64,000 bases of DNA. Source: Zanthoxylum bungeanum. Taxonomy: Eukaryota; Streptophyta; Magnoliopsida; Sapindales; Rutaceae. The notes under the pieces were generated by a model that saw nothing but the letters and a program-made list of their open reading frames with translations, was not told where the DNA came from and made no database searches. Positions 51,342 to 64,000 of this stretch are shown one piece after another. Both the position numbers and the translations under genes were made by a program. Where the stretch lies: contig SKCR01010150.1 of assembly GCA_019454045.1 (NCBI GenBank), positions 496,001-560,000 of the forward strand, written 5' to 3'. Positions within the stretch are counted from its first letter, which is position 1, and each line of letters opens with the position of its first letter.

Positions 51342-53967
51342 GTTGTATATAAAAATTATATGTAACAAAAGATTTTCAAGCCACGTAATAATGAATTTGA
51401 ATAATAATTATTTTATATTTTTTTCCACTTACAAGTTACAACAACCTAAGAGCTCTACTAGCTAGTAGCTAGCTATCTCCATTTTATTTCTCCCTCTCTA
51501 CTAAATATTGTTTGGTAATTGATAAGGTTATTGCATAAATGATTCAAATAAAAAATTATTTAGGTTATTTTATAAATATGTAAAAAAAAAAAAAATTATA
51601 TGGTAATATGTAAAAAAATTTATATGGTAATTTGTACTATGTTACTTAACTAATTATGGTACTTTTTTTTTTTGATAATGAGTAAAAATTAAAAATATAA
51701 ACTTTTATAAAACTATCGTGATTTTTTATGATTAACCAATTAATTAAAAAATATATTTTGAACAAAACGCAAAATTTTCCCATTACCACATATTAAAACA
51801 CAATACCAAACAACATATATCAACTTTGCAATAATGTATTGTGATATTAATTAAACGGGTCAAATCTATTTTAAATATTTGAAAAAAAAAAATAATCTAT
51901 ACTCTATAATCTATCATATGAAGTGGTTTACCATCCTGCTGTACAGATTATCTATCAATTAATTAAACTTTTTGGTAAATGATTTCTCTAATATCAGAAC
52001 CAATAACAAATGTTTGAACTCCATATAAAACTATATCAACATATCAATCAATATACACACATTACTATTCTGACACAGTGACTACGATTCAATATTAAGC
52101 TGAACTTTATACTGACTTATTAATAAATTATTGTCAAAGAAATTATTGTTACCATATATTACAAGTTATTTGATGTTAATGTTGATTGATTTTGTACACA
52201 ATTATACGAGAATATTCATGATATAATTCTTTTGTAATGTTTATATAAGGATAATTTTGTACATTACATTCAAATCAAGAAAAATATAATCTTTTCCTTT
52301 TGTTAATTATCACATGGTATCGGAATCTTATTATGAGAAAATAATTTATAAATAACTGAATTTTAACCGTATATTATTATTAAAATACGTATGAAAAAAG
52401 ATTATAAAAAAAAATAGCATATATTCAATTCCTATCATAAACCCAACTATCAACATCCATTAATCATCCACAATCTAAAATTTCACTAACAATATCATTA
52501 ATTTAATCACTAATAACGACCAATAAATATGATTTATTTCTCTTTCACTCCATTTTCGAAATAAACTATGCATATAAAAATGGCTAGTTGAATATGGAAG
52601 ATGATGATGATGAAGAAGTAGTGGGTGAGTTGTGAGTTACAGATAAAAGCAAAGAATCAAAAAACAAACAAGAGGGCACACGCGTGGTTGTGTGGGTTCT
52701 TCTTGTCTCTCTACAAAATCTTAAAAACAAAACCCTAACCTGCCTTCTTCTTTTTTCTGCATTATTTTTATTTTATATTACTTACATGCCATTCTCCTCC
52801 TCCACATCATCTCCACTACTCAGAATTATTTATATATATATATATACACACACACATTCAATATTAACATTTATGAAAAGTTAAGCATAAAAAATTATAT
52901 TTACACCTCAATTAAATTGACATCCGAAAGTCATATTGAATCATGTGTTTAACAGACACTATCGAGAGAGTTGCATTTATATATAAGAAAAATGAGTTTA
53001 ATTTTATAGATTACGAAAAAATAATATAAAAATGATAAACTTAAGGGAATCATAAGATACTGATCTCGTTAATAATTAAAAAAAAAAAGTTTATATATAT
53101 ATATATAAATAAACACACATGATTCTCTTTCTTTTACTATATATATAATAATATTTGTATTGGCATGACATGATTTGATATCAATCACATGGGGTGTATG
53201 CAATGTGAATCACACTTCAATAAATCATAAAAAGAAAATCGATCGATTGAGACAAACTTTTTCATTTCTTTCTATTTCTAATTTTATTTTATTTTCTTAT
53301 ACATTCACATATAAGATGATCCAGAGCCATATTTTTGTTGATATTCAAATCCCTTCATTTATAGTGATAAAATATATTCCATCTGTTTTGAATTTATATC
53401 TAAAATCTGTCATTACACACATGACAGATTTATAATTATAAATAGCCATCATTTCCAATCACTTCTTATAGTTCTTTTTATCTATTTATATCACTTATGT
53501 CCTCATCATGTGAATAGTTTTTTTTATCCTCCTTCTGTGCCATATGACCTTATTTTCCACTTAATACAATTGCTGCTTCAATTAATCAACTCTTATTAGC
53601 ATTTTATCCCATGTGCAATCACCATCCAAGTTTAAAGAAACCATGGATGTTGCACTTGGTGGATCAAATTTTAATAGTGGTTCTTATATGGATGTTCGCA
53701 TATTATTGACTTTAAGATGGAGCTATCAAAAAATACATGAACTCTTTTAATTATGTTCGCACTTTATTTGTATCCAAACATCCAATTCCCTCTCTTTTTT
53801 TTCTCTTTCAATATATATAACCAAAGGGAAAAAAAAAATATTTGCAATGATGTTGTTTTAGACCCGCTTCATCCTTTAATTCAGTATTTATATATATATA
53901 TTATATCTTTGCGGGCATGAAATACTTGAGCATTATACATTTATCATTAATAATTTCACATAATAAC
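51342..53967. other. AT-rich gene desert
   Basis: No convincing coding region. 52610-52800 is less AT-rich, with pyrimidine-rich and CCTCCTCC stretches like a plant promoter or 5' UTR, but no reading frame follows. TA/CA microsatellites at 52830-52855 and TA runs at 53090-53106. Confidence 0.4.
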
Positions 53968-55445
53968 TGTTGACGGATTTTCGTTCTAGGGGCAAATCGG
54001 TAAACTTATTACTTGAATAAACCCCTGTAATTGTGAATTTATTTGGTTTGTTGGGAACCAAATGTAAACTTGGCAAAAATCGAATACACACAGACAAATA
54101 AAGGATTTAACGTGTTTCAGCGGAATGGATCCAACCTACGTCCACAGGCACAAAGAGAAAGAAAACTTTTATAACGTGATCGGGTATGACCGACATTCCT
54201 ATCACTCGAGCTCGACTGACCGACCTCTTACAATGTCACTCTTACACTTAAGCTTTTTTACTCTCTATTACAAGTTATGTGTGAATGAATTTTTCTAACC
54301 CCCTACAATGAATTCTCATTCCCTTTATATACTAGATTCAATTACACTGTTACGCCAATCTCGTTACGTCACCCATGTGAATCTGTCAGCGCCGAATGGG
54401 CTCTCTGCCCAACCTGCTCTGCAAACAACGACCCTATTGTTGGGGAGTTAGTGTGTCATTAAACGAAATTAACATGCAACAACAATAAAAAAAACCAGAT
54501 CACAATCATAGAAATAAACCCTACAACTTAGAACATAAAGAAAAACCTGGAAAACTGTACATTATAAGTGAAAACGAATCCAAGTCGAGATCTCTCTGTC
54601 CTTAAGAACTTATTAGCCTCTGTCTCGATGCTCTACGGATGCAATATCACTAACGTTCTCCCAGGATTCCTTAGATACCTCTTGTTCAAGGGGCACTCCT
54701 TAACAATATCTTGAACTAGGAAAAATTGTGGAAAAACTCTCTCTTTACTCAAAAACGAAATGATGAGACTCAATACTTATTCAAAATCTGGATTTTTATA
54801 ATGAACTTCAAAGCCCCTTTAAATAGACATGGAATTGTGCCTTAAGGGCACCCTTTGATTTGAGGTGTAACCCTCCTAAGGGTTATACCCATTCCATGCA
54901 CCATTTGGAGCATATGAGTGTTCCTCTAATTTGGAGGACATGTCCTAACATGTTGGTACCCTTCCCATAGGGCATCACCCAATGGACACGACCCTCTTTC
55001 ATCCAAACTCAATATTTAGAGAATTTGCAGCACCTATTGTCTGACACAACTACTCGCTGTCACATATATCTCATTAAATCATGTTACTCTTGGCCACTGT
55101 CACACGTTATCTTGTGTCCGAAAATCAGCTAGCAACCTGCTCCCGTCACATCAGACTTTTTAGAGAATGCGAGTTTTCATACCAGATTCCAGTTGCCAGA
55201 TCTGGATCACATCAGCAACACCCCGACCAGCTCTTCCAAATCGGTCATGGAGAATCAAATCTCTTAGATGTCCCGACATCTTTACACTTCGGGTCGGGTG
55301 ACGTACGTAAACCGACCCTGATCCCATCGCTAAGCCGGATGCCCCTTCTTTCTGAGCTCGGTCCTCTTAACCTTGGAAACGGAAATCTTCCTTATACCCT
55401 TCTTGTCTTGATATGGATCCTTGTGCCATAAAATCACCATCAACA
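53968..55445 (-). mobile_element. Solo LTR, minus orientation, about 878 bp once the nested insert is removed
   Basis: Ends TGTTGACGG (53968) and CCATCAACA (to 55445) are inverted repeats matching at 8 of 9. Flanks ataac and agaac match at 4 of 5, so the target duplication is imperfect. On the minus strand a TATA box, GTATATAAAG, lies near 54327-54336. No internal domain present. Split by the solo LTR at 54438-55032. Confidence 0.6.
54438..55032 (-). mobile_element. Nested solo LTR, 595 bp
   Basis: It begins TGTTGGGGAG and ends TTTGCAGCA, flanked by a perfect 5-bp duplication cctat at 54433-54437 and 55033-55037. On the minus strand CTATTTAAAG near 54818-54827 is a TATA-like box, so it lies in the same orientation as its host LTR. 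No coding part. Confidence 0.75.
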
Positions 55446-56384
55446 AGAACTAAAAATTTCCAAGTCTTGTCATTATTATTTAATATCTAAATCTAGTTAA
55501 CTTCTTAAACATTATAATGTAGTTGAAGAAGATAATTTAATTAATGTTAAACTGACCACTCATAACTTTCTCACATATGAGAAATGGTTCAAGCACTCTT
55601 ACAATAAAAAACCATACTTAATATAATAATTTAGTCTCAAATATCTAATTTGTGCCATAATGTAAATTAATCTATAAATATATAGAATAAATTAATATAA
55701 GATCCCAATAGATTTCTAATCTTCATACATGCGATGATTTTTTATTTTTTTTTCAAAAAAAATAGAAATAGAAATGACTTCAATATCTGAATTGTATCAT
55801 AACAAAACTAATTTAGACACAAAATCGCAATCAGAATCCTAACTACTAAAATGTATAGTTAAAAAAGGAGAAGTGGGCTATAACTAAATTAGGCAATTAA
55901 TCAGTTGGTTAGTCAATAATCATATATCAAAATCTTAAAAAAAAAAAAAAAAGGGTTAAAAGTGATAGTATCAATAATGTTACAACTATAGGGACTGTTC
56001 CATCAAGATGATGCATATGCGTATCATATTTGATGTAACCCATAAAGATTTTTCCCCTCACGCGTAGTAATTTGTGTGAGTAAGCGTGGAAAGATTTGCA
56101 GTGGATAATGCATATCATATGATAGTGAGTCCATTTCTAGCAATCAAATATACACCCCCATATAAAAAGTAACAAACACATGGAACGTTTGTTCACATAC
56201 ATATTAAAATTACGTGTCAGTTTCGTATGATTTGTTTATTAGTTTTTTTTTTTTTTTCATTTTTTACTCTCAAAAGTTATTTTCAATATTTTTTGTGTTG
56301 TTTGGTTGTATTTTAAATATAACTTTTTGAGAATTAAAAATTATATTTTATCTTTGTAAGTAAAAGCTCAAAATTTAAACTTTA
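55446..56384. other. AT-rich intergenic region
   Basis: No gene or element boundary seen; poly-A/T runs near 55935 and 56240. Confidence 0.4.
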
Positions 56385-57206
56385 AGGCTATGTTTGGATT
56401 GATTGAATGAGATTGAATGGAGTGGAACGTAACTTAAAATAATTAAAACTTATTGTTTGGATTAATATAAGTGGATGAAAGAGAGTGGAAGGGGATGAAA
56501 TGTAGTATAACAAAAAGGAACATTGAGTAATTGAAAATGAGCCGTTCAAATCAGGGGGTTGGGATGAAACTTAACTTCAAAAATAATATTACATGTGAAA
56601 ATAAAAATTTCCCTAAAAATATAACATTAAAATATTTTTTTTTACTTTTAAAATTCAAAAGGGCACAATTGTCTTTAAAAATAATATAGTTACATTCCAT
56701 TTCATTACTATTTATTTACTAAAGGAAAATTATATGGTTTCCACTTTAAAAGATATATAATGAAAGTGTGAAATTATTAAAACACTTTTTTACTTTATCA
56801 TTTTTCCACCTGAAATTTCAGAAGTAAATCAATTTCCATTTTTTTTAAAGTGGGGTTCCGAAAAAAAAAATGGAAGAATAATACTTGTATGGATTCATAC
56901 AATTCATTTGTTGTGACCTTGGATCGAAACTAAATTTGATAAATTTTTGAAAAGTTTTGGATAAAAAGTGATATATTTTTGTAATTTTGTATGGAAAATT
57001 ATATATTTTGACAACACCGAGTGAAAAATTGATAATTTCCCTTTACTAAATAATGTTTTGGAATCTTACATAACAACCTCTCATTTTTTTCCTAAACAAG
57101 ATTATGGTATAATATTATTTTTCATTTCGTTCTGTTATGTTACATTATATTTCATTGGGTTACATTCTATAATAAACCATCTCATTTCATTAATCCAAAC
57201 ATAACA
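56385..57206. mobile_element. MITE, 822 bp, PIF/Harbinger-like
   Basis: Inverted ends AGGCTATGTTTGGATTGAT and (right end, reverse complement) TGTTATGTTTGGATTAAT continue as similar ATGAGATTGAATGGAGTGGAACGTAA-like subterminal sequence. A 3-bp TTA flanks both ends (56382-56384, 57207-57209), as expected for PIF/Harbinger, but 3 bp in AT-rich DNA is weak proof. No coding capacity. Confidence 0.55.
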
Positions 57207-59293
57207 TTATGATTAGAGATTATAAAACTTTTTTAGATATTTAAATAGTATAAAATACCATTATTTTATTTCACAATATTATCTCATTTCTTCATAACAC
57301 AACTTTATAAAACTTGTTCTTTAAATTAATTTTATAATTTTTAGTAAAAGAACCAAACAATTAATTATTTTTTTTGTCAACAATTATACTTTTAAAAGCT
57401 CTATTAGTATAAGTTTTACTTGGGAAAAAAATATATTTGACATTTATGACTTAATATCACCATTTTATTATCGAAAAGAAAATTAATATTTAATACGCTA
57501 AACACATATTCTGAAAATTCTCCAAACGTCCATATTCATAAGAAGTAAAATTTAAATATGGGATATCAATCAAAATACAAAAAAAAAAAAAAAAAAAAAA
57601 ATTACGATTAAAACACTTTTTGGTTTTTTAAGTTTTCTCTCTTTTTTTTAATTAACAACTAATAACTAACAAGTTTAGAGGGGTCAACAAAAGATTAAGG
57701 TTGTTAAAAGGAACAATTAATTAATAAAGTAAATGAAAAAAAAAGTTAGATATATAGATCAAAGACCAAACCACAAAAGACACATAAAATTAATTTATTA
57801 AATGGAGATTGAAAAAGATAGGAGGAGAAAAATCCAATTTCATTATTAACTTCATAATGACAATGGGAGATTATAGATAATGAGTAGTGGGAGGGTCACC
57901 AAATGATTTGGTTGTCTAAACGCAATCAATGAAAGCATAAAACGACATTAAAATCTTCCCCACTAGAAACTGGGAGTGCGTGCCACTTGTCGAGTTCCTA
58001 ACTCCATTCACAAACTCACAATAAATAAATAAGACAATTAACTTGTCCCACTTTCAATATATTTGAATTTTGTAATCATATTTTTATTTTCGAAAAAAAT
58101 TATTAAATGGGAATTGCCTTCATTTGATTTTTCACTATTTTTATTCTTTTAAACAATGTCTAAATCTTTCTCCTCCCATCGAAAAGTTTATAAACATCGG
58201 TTTGATATTTAAAAACTAATAGAGAATGGTTTGATTATTTTTTAATATTAGGTATGATTGAAGTTATTTCATGTTGTGGAGTTAATTGATATTTAAAAAT
58301 CCTAATAGAAAGTCTTTGATGCATGTGTAAAATTAATTAGATTATTTAGTGTAATTAGACTTAATTAGGATGTATGGTATCAAATTATCATTTTAGAAGT
58401 GCTTAAGCCACTCATTGGTGACATAAAATTATTATTGAATTACTTTATGATAGTTGACTTTCAATTGGTAACTAAGAATTTAGATTTGCATGATTTTGAA
58501 TTAATTATGTGATTAATTATATAATTATGGTTCATTTGTGAAATTGAGATATTATTAATGAAATTGGATGTGTAATAATGCGTAGGAAAAATTCTCGGAA
58601 TTTCCAGAATTATTCCGAAAGTATTTTTGGAATTTTCCGTAAATACTGCATTAGAGGCAAAATTATAATTTTATGAATTTATGATTATTTGGGCATTGCC
58701 ATAATACTTGGACTATTGTATTAGTGCGTATAATGTATAGAATAATCCTCAAAATTTTCGGAATCATTTTGAGAAATTTCGGTGAAAATCGCACTAGCGG
58801 CAAAATAATAATTTGTTGAAATTATAGTGATCAGCCACTGCTATAGTAATTGGATCACTGTAGCAGTGGGGTAGTCTGATTCAATGACTGAATTGGTTGT
58901 CCAGTTATCCCGATCGTTCGGTTTGGTGAACTAGCTAGTAGATCAGTTAATGTGTAACCATATAAAGTATTTCCGAAAACTTTATCACGAATCTCTATAC
59001 GTTTAATTTGTATTTTCTTATCTTCCAATATTTGAACCCAGATAACGAACTAAATAGAGATATTTGAAAATTAGTCGGATACACCCCTTGGAGGCAATTA
59101 TATGTGGTGAGATGATTAACCGAATAGTGAATACTTAATCATCATTAACTTTAATCATCTTCTCAACTTTTCCTCTATTCGACTATTCCTAATAAATTTG
59201 CACTTAGATTCACTGTTACAGTATCTAAATGACGTAGCTAGCTAGGTGTGTAAATTAGAACTAAGTGCATGTCCTTCTCAATATATATATATA
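57207..59293. other. Gene-free region with a diverged tandem repeat
   Basis: 58580-58870 contains two diverged tandem units of about 145 bp, each with a TTCGGAAT-rich part, GGCAAAAT(T/A)ATAATTT and a TAATAC/ATTGGA...ATT/CTGTA segment. This type of sequence is common in Gypsy LTRs, but no ends were found. A poly-A run lies at 57579-57600. Confidence 0.4.
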
Positions 59294-59964
59294 CTAGTTT
59301 TTGCCCGTGCCTACGGCACGGGTTACAGTATTTGGCCCGTACCTACGGCACGGTGTTACAGAATTAAATTATTTTATTTTTTAATTAAATGATGCCCGTG
59401 CCTACGGCACGGCACGGTGTTACAGAATTAAATGATTTTATTTTTTATTAAATGATGCCCGTGCCTACGGCACGGCACGGTGTTACAGAATTAAATGATT
59501 TTATTTTTTAATTAATGATGCCCGTGCCTACGGCACGGTGTTCAGTATTTGGCCCGTGCCTACGGCACGGTGTTACAAAATTAAATGATTTTATTTTAAC
59601 TTTCTATTTTTTTATTTGAAAATTTGAAAATTTTGACCCTTTCCATCAATCAATTCACTCTCTTTCCTCCAATTACCAATGAAATGATGATTTTATTTTT
59701 TAATTAAATGATGCCCGTGCCTACGGCACGGTGTTACAGTATTTGGCCCGTGCCTACGGCACGGTGTTACAAAATTAAATGATTTTATTTTAACTTTCTA
59801 TTTTTTTATTTGAAAATTTGAAAATTTTGACCCTTTCCATCAATCAATTCACTCTCTTTCCTCCAATTACCAATGAAATGATCTGAGCCGTTAATTAAGC
59901 CACATAAAGAGAGCCGTTGGATGCACTCTCTTTCCTCCAACACCATTGTGCTTTATAATATAGA
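59294..59964 (-). mobile_element. Non-autonomous Helitron, 671 bp, with an amplified 3' hairpin
   Basis: Read on the minus strand it starts TCTATATTATAAAGCAC after an A and ends, after the hairpin GCCCGTGCCGTAGGCACGGGC-like and AAAAA, in CTAG followed by T: the classical Helitron layout (5' TC, 3' hairpin plus CTRR, insertion between A and T) without target duplication. It encodes nothing. Confidence 0.75.
59302..59880 (-). repeat. Array of eight Helitron 3'-hairpin units
   Basis: The near-palindrome CCCGTGCCTACGGCACGG (7-bp stem, TAC loop) recurs at about 59303, 59335, 59394, 59457, 59520, 59551, 59713 and 59746, separated by TGTTACAGAATTAAATGATTTTA-type spacers. A larger unit of about 137 bp is repeated almost exactly at 59551-59690 and 59746-59881. 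Confidence 0.85.
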
Positions 59965-62900
59965 TATATATATATATATAAAGAAGAGCTGTTTTCACTA
60001 TGAAAAAAACCACCTGGTTGCCAAGCTAATTAATCACATAGTTTTGTAATAATTTTAGTTAAGAGAGCATTAAGAGAATTGTTTTTCTCTATTTGATTAT
60101 AATGATAGCTCTAAAATTTTCATTATCTATATCTAGAGGCGTGAGACCAACGAAATCTTTAAAATTAATAATAGTTAAAGATGGATTGATCCATCGATTC
60201 ATCACTTTGGTTCTTATTAACAATAGTCAACATTTGCAATATGATGTTAAATAAACATATTCGACATGGTTATGTATATATATTTATATATTTGGAATTG
60301 TTGGAAACCCTGCCACCAAACCATCCATTCCGGATTTAAGCGGAGCATATAAAATCATCGATTGTCCTAAACTCTTACAAGAAACACACTTTCAGAACCC
60401 CAATGTGAGATCATGAACCTTACACTACCAAATCACACCTCTTTGAGACAGATAATTATATATAACATGTTAGCACGGAAAAAGGGTTACTGATTAAGGT
60501 TGGAGGCGGAGCTAAATATAAAAATATAGAAGCCAATAATAATAAATAACCAATTCAGGGAGTTAAAACACGAAAATGTTAAAATTAAAGGTTATAGAAG
60601 AAAAAAATCGAAGTCTAAATTTTTTTAAAAAATCTGAATTCAACAAAGAATCGTATCCCATAAATCAAAGGGACTCTCCACCCTGACTAGTATAAAGATA
60701 CCAAAAAATAGAGGGAATAATTGATGTAATATGAAACTAGCTAGCTAAACAGTGTATAGATAAAATTAAAGATATGAAAGAGCAAAGGAATAAAAAAGAA
60801 TATGTCAAAAAAGCAATGGGCATAAACACAATTAAAAAAAAAAAAAAAAGTGAAAATTTTATTGAAATTAATGGATATTATTAATATATATATACAAGTT
60901 GGGGAAGCAGAAAGGGGTGCACTCAAAAAAATGATGCCCACCCAACAATGTCAAGTAGCAAATTCTCTCAGTCTCTCAAGTCTTCTTCATTCATAAACAC
61001 ACACACACACACAAAAAATGGATGGCTCCCACACACTTCTTTCATTCTTAGTGCTCTGCAAAGTAGAAATAAAAATAAATTATTTTAATACATAAAAGTT
61101 GGAGTCTGATTGATGGGTTCTTTTCCTTTAATTATTTCTCTCTCTTATTCAGCTTAGAACAAATTAAAAAAAAAAATTTAGTTAAAAAAAGAGAGAGAAT
61201 ATGATGAAGAGAAGTGCATCTTTAAGTGAATATTAGTTAGAAATATATTTATGATAATATAAAAATAATAATAATAATAATAATCAATAAATAAATAAAT
61301 TCAATGGTCATATCGAATTTCGGTGATACGAATGTTGAAAACTACAGTAAAATAAATAGAAAAATGAATAAAAGAATCAGTTTTTTTTTTGGGCTTTAGA
61401 TGGAAAAAGAACCATTGCTTTCACTTTTTATTTTTTTTATTTCACTAGTTGGACCTTACATTTCATCTTTAATATTTTGGTTTCTCTAGTAATAGTAAAT
61501 ATGTACATTATAAACTTCAAGAATATTATTCTTCTACAGCTATAAAAAGAATGTAGATTCTTATTCGTAGAGATTTGTTTTTTCATATTCTCAATCTTCT
61601 CAAGTCATATTTCACGTGAGAAAATCTGTTTTATAAATAGAGGCATTTCGTCTAAACAAACTTTATAAAGAAAAGATACACTGTGTAACGTGAATTTAAA
61701 GCAACAATATTGTTAATAAAATTTGGATGAAATTCAATTGTTAGTTATAGTTTTGACGAATATATCGAAAGGGAGAAGAAAGGAAAGAGATATTTCATGG
61801 ACGGTCACACTTACAAAGAAACTAGGGTAAGAATCTCGAAAATGTTTTTAATCATTTTACGTCAAATCAAACGGACCCTTCACTTGTTTGGTTCCTGATG
61901 CATTTTTTTATTTTTAATGAAAGAAAAATAAGTTTCATCAATTGAACTTAGTCCCAAATGTACTGAATTCAGAAAAGTCACCATGTCATTGTCCTAAGAC
62001 TTACTACTGAAAAGTAAATGTGAAAGTAACTCAACTGCATATATATGATACAAGTACAAGGTCAATATAGTACTTTCAATCTTCAACCATGAATGTTGCA
62101 GCTGCGATATTTTTTGTTACTTCAGTAAATTAATTATTTCTCTTTTTATGTTTTAAAATTCATCAAACGCGCCTCCAATGTTAAATTTTTTTATTAATTT
62201 TTATTTTTATAATATTTTACATGTTAAACTTACAATTAATTTTTTTTTAATTGATAATCGCTGACATTTGTGCTAGTAACTAATTTCTACTTGATAGTAA
62301 TTGATCAACAGTAATAAACATACACATTTTGAAAGTTAACATTTTTTTTAATAACATAGAAATAGAGATAGATTTTAAAACATATGTTGGAAAGAATTCA
62401 TTATCCCTTAAAAAAATAATACTCGAAAATGGAGTAGCTTTAATGAATTTATACAGTACGAGGTTGAAAAGAAGACTTATGCCATTAGATTTGAAAGGGA
62501 AAGATGACTAGCAAAGACAATGAAGCAGCAGCATAGGTGTTAGAGCTCAAATAATTAAAGAGATTTTTTTTCCCTGTTTCTGCCATTATTTGATATCATG
62601 TTTAGCTTTTGTCAAAGAAAGTAAAAGGGGGCTGAATAAAAAGAACGAAGCTAGTAAGAACACTTAACATAAAATCAATGAGAGCTTTTGCATATAATAA
62701 TAGCTACATTATATATATATATATATATATTTTAACTCCTTGTGTTTGGGTAAATCTATTGACTAATAAAGTTCACAGATTCTGATATCTTTTGTTATTT
62801 ACTGTATTTAATCTTTTGACATTCAATTCAGGAGATTGAAACAGTTCTACTTTTTTTTTTAGTCATAATAATTTGCTAAGTTTTTTTTTTCAAGGAATAC

Positions 62901-64000
62901 TTACTTTTGGCGGAAAAATACTGAGGATCAAATAAGATACAAAATAAATATATATAAAGAAATAAGGAAATCAAAAACGAATACATGGCAATTGCCAATT
63001 ACCAATGCGAAGACTCAGAAAAAGATGTGGTAGGTGCAATTAAAGGTGATAAATATTACTGAGTATATATGCACCAATGTTTGTTAAAAAAATCTGCATC
63101 TATGTTTCCTTCTCTAAGCATTTGAGCTAAAGAGAGTGTTCTATTTTAAATTTTTAGTTACATATGTGCATATCAATCCAATATGTCCACAATACAACTG
63201 TTGTTTGGTAATTCCTTCGTCTTACTAAGCTAGCTTTGTAAGCTAAGGTTCTCCGGGCATAATAGTAGGATATGGATATATCCATCATGACGAGAATAAA
63301 CTTCCTTGTAATGTAATATAATAAAAGAGTAACGGTCCAATTCCCTAGACTTTTCCCATTCTCGACCAGACGAAAGAGATATTAATTCAATTGTTGAAAA
63401 TCTATCCTAACACGAGGTTTTAAATTTAATAAAAAATGTGAATAGTTGTATTTAACAGCAGCTGTATTGTTGTGTAAATATCACATCATCTCTTATAAAC
63501 AGATTAAAAGTAATTGAAAATAACCAAATTATTACACTAACAAAAGAGAAGAGAAAAGACAATGCAAATGATTTGAAGTTAATATAGAAATGAAACAATC
63601 AAAATCATATAGGCAGCATATGTACATATATATATATATGACAAATATAAATAGTTAATTTGCATGCCATGTGAGAAATGGTGGGAAGCACAATGATTAG
63701 CTTCTAGCTAAGCGGTACTCAAATTTTCACATGCAAGTAGCATATATATATATAATGTACAAAGTGCTTTGTATAAGTAACAAAATTATTAAAGATCTTA
63801 CACATTCAACAAAACAAAAATGGGTAATGACTTTGAATCCTATAAGGTTCTAATTCTACATTTAGGTTTTTGGATCTCGATCCCACTCCCTTCATAATCT
63901 AGGCACCTTGTGAAATATTGGTGGGAAGCACTAGTAATTGTCTGTTTTGCTACTTTTATTTTCTTGTCTTTCTCTCTCTTTTCAGCTCAAAGTCTATATG
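59965..64000. other. AT-rich gene-free region
   Basis: No convincing coding region to the end of the window. About 60297-60440 is a third copy of the dispersed repeat of 45 kb. Microsatellites: (CA)n at 61000-61013, (AAT)n at 61265-61285, (TA)n at 62710-62730 and 63630-63640. A GGTGGGAAGCAC unit occurs twice, at 63679 and 63920. Confidence 0.4.

Noticed and set aside
55081..55431. 116-codon forward frame
   Set aside because: It lies within LTR sequence that reads in the opposite orientation and matches no retroelement protein.
59302..59880. Palindromic repeats with spacers resembling a CRISPR array
   Set aside because: The spacers are themselves repeats and the outer ends are those of a Helitron.
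60895..60925. GGGGAAGCAGAAAGGGGTGCA-like stretch reminiscent of miR164
   Set aside because: It differs from the mature miRNA at several positions and no complementary arm giving a hairpin was found nearby.

Overview
The window is nuclear DNA from a dicot flowering plant. Genes are split by GT-AG introns, intergenic DNA is very AT-rich, and plant-specific genes are present (RUS1, CCD4, a WAT1-type transporter, a plant A-type CDK). LTR retrotransposons, MITEs, a Helitron and foldback elements are abundant. The species cannot be named from the sequence alone. Gene models below were built by hand from splice signals, frame continuity and remembered family sequences.

Layout. 1-8.5 kb is accessory DNA: the broken end of a tandem PI-PLC-X paralogue cut by a Mutator-like MITE, a nested foldback (inverted repeat) structure, a hAT-like MITE and a 1.9-kb solo LTR. 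8.5-44 kb is the gene-rich core: an intact PI-PLC X-domain gene (-), CDKA;1 (+), TFIIIA (-), RUS1 (+), a CCD4 pseudogene (+) interrupted by a Copia element and a MITE, an APY7-like apyrase (-) with a stop codon in its conserved N-terminus, a seven-exon WAT1-related transporter (-) with a broken second copy behind it, and an intronless two-domain Dabb stress protein (+). A COG6-like gene relic follows at 44.2-44.7 kb. 44.7-64 kb holds no convincing gene: it has more hAT-like MITEs, a Copia deletion derivative between two copies of a duplicated segment, nested solo LTRs, a PIF-like MITE and a Helitron whose terminal hairpin is amplified eight times.

The genes are unrelated housekeeping and metabolic genes, not a pathway cluster. 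The most notable regulatory element lies in the TFIIIA gene: intron 2 contains an exon-like segment resembling 5S rRNA, matching the plant 5S rRNA mimic (P5SM) that controls TFIIIA by alternative splicing and so links 5S rRNA/L5 supply to TFIIIA output. A second theme is a set of about seven short elements that share TAGGG(G)TGG...CCACCC(C)TA-type ends but carry different short-period subterminal repeats. Four of them have perfect 8-bp target duplications, and one has its empty site preserved in a duplicated segment of the same window.
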